The notes under the pieces are model-generated. The model did not search any database. It was not told the origin of the DNA and worked only from the letters and a program-made list of their open reading frames with translations. A DNA stretch of 64,000 bases. Origin: Balanoglossus misakiensis (Eukaryota > Hemichordata). Of the stretch, positions 62,401 to 64,000 are shown one piece after another. How positions within the stretch are numbered: the stretch's first letter is position 1; each line of letters starts with the position of its first letter. The stretch lies in assembly GCA_040954595.2 (NCBI GenBank), contig CM082578.2, forward strand, positions 10,664,001 to 10,728,000. Reading direction: 5' to 3'. A program made the position numbers and the translations under genes.

Positions 62401-64000
62401 TGAAATCTGACTCTGATTGATTAATCTTAGTATATAGTATTACCTTGATATATGATAAGATATATATATATAATAATTTTCTGTTCACACATGATACATT
62501 ATTTGTTTGCAATGCCAGTCATGTTGTTCACATGAAATTGCCATGTGACATTGATGACAACAAAAATGCACTGAAATGTGCATACATGTACATGTTTTTT
62601 TCTTCTCCTGATTCATTACCATTGTTGATTCACGTTCGTTTTGAAGGCAAATTACAATTTGGTGGTAGTGAACACAAAAAGTGGTATGACATTGGTTGCA
62701 ACTTACTTATGCTTTTATCAATAGTATCAGTGTTACTTCATAATTACGTTCCTCTGTATATAATTATAGCACATTTCTCTGTATATAATTACAGCACATT
62801 CCTTTGTATAACATAAGTTGAGCGCATCAAGGCTTTGGCCAAACATGCGAGTACATGCACATGAATGAGGTTCAGCTGTAAAAATTGTTCTGTGTTCACT
62901 TTTAGTCGCCGTCGGCCATAGCCAGCAAAATAGTCAGCCCACCCAAGAGAAAGAGACTGAACAGTGCGGGGTCTGATGAAGCAATGTCTGAAACTTGCAG
63001 CGTAACTTCCGATACCAGTGATTGCTCCAGTACCACCAACATGTCTGCAGGCAAAAGACCTCTGCCAACAGAACGAAGGGTAAGAGTTGCTCCATTGAAA
63101 TATATCACAAGCATATGGTCTGTTCTAAACTGTGTTCTCTGATTTTCAATTTTAACTAGAATACTTCCACTTCAGTACATAACCAGCTTTTTTATCAAAT
63201 TTCAAACAGACAACGTCCAGACTATCAGGCTTGAAACCCCCATCGTCCTTCAAACCACCAACCCGCTCTGTTAGCTCCACTTCATCATCAGCGTCAAGTA
63301 ATTCTTCGTTCCACTCACTGAATGATTCAATCAAAGAGCAAGGTAAGCACCTGTGGAATGGCTGTGGTTTCACTGATCACTATTATAATTATAGACAACT
63401 CCTTTCATTTACATTGCTCCCTGCTCACTCTGAATCTTGATGGAAAATTATAGACCTGGACCCGACCTGAGTTAAATGACCAAGACACCTGAACCATTGC
63501 ATACTATACTCCTATCAAAGCCAGTCATTAGGATTTTTTTGATAATCATACATGTTTCAGGCAAGAAAACAAGTGGTCTGCCACTCCCAAAGTATAAACC
63601 CAGTCTGATCAGACCCAGCTCCCTGACAAAGAAGACAGCAGCTGCAGCAAACAGGACTGATGGCCACTCGGTCAAGTCTTCCACCGGCAGTAGAATGAGC
63701 AAACCCCAGCCAGTCAAAGCCACTATGCCAGTGCCACACCGAGCGACACCTACGCCGGGCAAAGTCAGTCACAGAGGTATGAGCTTTTCAATTTGGATTT
63801 CCTTTACATGTACATGGGATGTTGTATCATAATTTACATTACTGTGATTACAGTAAATTATCCTGCAATTACATGTTTCCTATCCAAGCTAAGTATAATG
63901 GCACTCTGTATAAAATTAATTTAAATGATTGTGAACATCTCTCATAATTGTTCCAGCAAATCGAGTGGCTACATACACATCGGAGGTGACCTCTCTGCCT
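59494..64000 (+). CDS. GTSE1: GTSE1, G2/S-phase expressed microtubule and clathrin-associated protein (partial, 3' end outside window)
   Basis: Ten coding exons are in the window: 59494-59515, 59715-59804, 60099-60212, 60739-60840, 61109-61169, 61473-62241, 62906-63079, 63210-63342, 63561-63776 and 63957 to the edge. They give 575 residues in one frame. GTSE1 tracks microtubule plus ends, binds clathrin in mitosis and restrains p53. The family signature is IFDFDFHLSP followed by EDDDEEVFFGPVGHKEMCIA, nearly as in human (FDFDLSLS, EDDEVFFGPFGHKERCIA). LSPLSGEQYAEVFKEA matches human WSPLAGEKFVEVYKEA. A basic Ser/Pro-rich disordered region follows. Oddities: LIDF (14-17) and LLDL (47-50) clathrin-box-like motifs lie at the N-terminus, whereas human has its LID motifs at the C-terminus. 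The IKSPRSPRRET[FY]V unit is duplicated. A 5' non-coding exon ends at 58729. Confidence 0.92.
62751..62812. repeat. GTSE1: 25-bp tandem repeat, about 2.4 copies, in a GTSE1 intron
   Basis: The unit at 62751-62775 is repeated at 62776-62800 with two changes and begins a third time at 62801. It is a simple minisatellite in the intron between exons 6 and 7. Confidence 0.85.

Noticed and set aside
1-64000. tRNA, rRNA or CRISPR arrays
   Set aside because: I looked for T-loop type motifs, rRNA-like blocks and regular spacer-repeat arrays and saw none. The only tandem arrays are simple repeats.

Overview
The window is nuclear DNA of an animal. Genes are split by GT-AG introns with long non-coding gaps, and there are no bacterial-style gene clusters. 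Gene content and sequence (a TRPC channel, cathepsin C, ARL8, MANBAL, GTSE1, a cGAS-like receptor, an aminergic GPCR) fit an invertebrate deuterostome such as a hemichordate, echinoderm or amphioxus. The exact group cannot be fixed from the sequence alone. I built the multi-exon models by joining exons at splice sites. Every completed model keeps frame across all junctions and ends in a stop, which is a strong internal check.

Layout: (1) 1-2527 is non-coding, followed by an intronless aminergic-type GPCR (2528-3757, +). (2) 3758-23002 is about 19 kb without a recognisable gene and holds small foldback elements. (3) A nine-exon, divergent TRPC-type channel (23003-26809, -). (4) 26819-33056 is gene-poor. 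(5) A two-exon gene for a 63-residue protein (33057-33396, +). (6) A three-exon gene (37586-39045, +) whose last exon encodes the same C-terminal domain as the 63-residue protein, behind an intron of the same phase. (7) A four-exon cGAS-like receptor with an intact catalytic triad (41305-43631, -). (8) Five-exon cathepsin C (44843-47327, -), head to head with six-exon ARL8 (47969-54310, +). (9) MANBAL (57472-58122, -), head to head with GTSE1 (59494 to beyond 64000, +), which runs off the right edge.

Functional themes: CTSC and ARL8 both act at the lysosome and share a 641-bp intergenic region with E-box/M-box-like sites. MANBAL and GTSE1 share a second divergent promoter region, with a CCAAT box and a CDE/CHR-like cell-cycle element on the GTSE1 side. 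The cGAS-like receptor is the most interesting protein for innate immunity. The shared-tail gene pair is the least explained protein family here.
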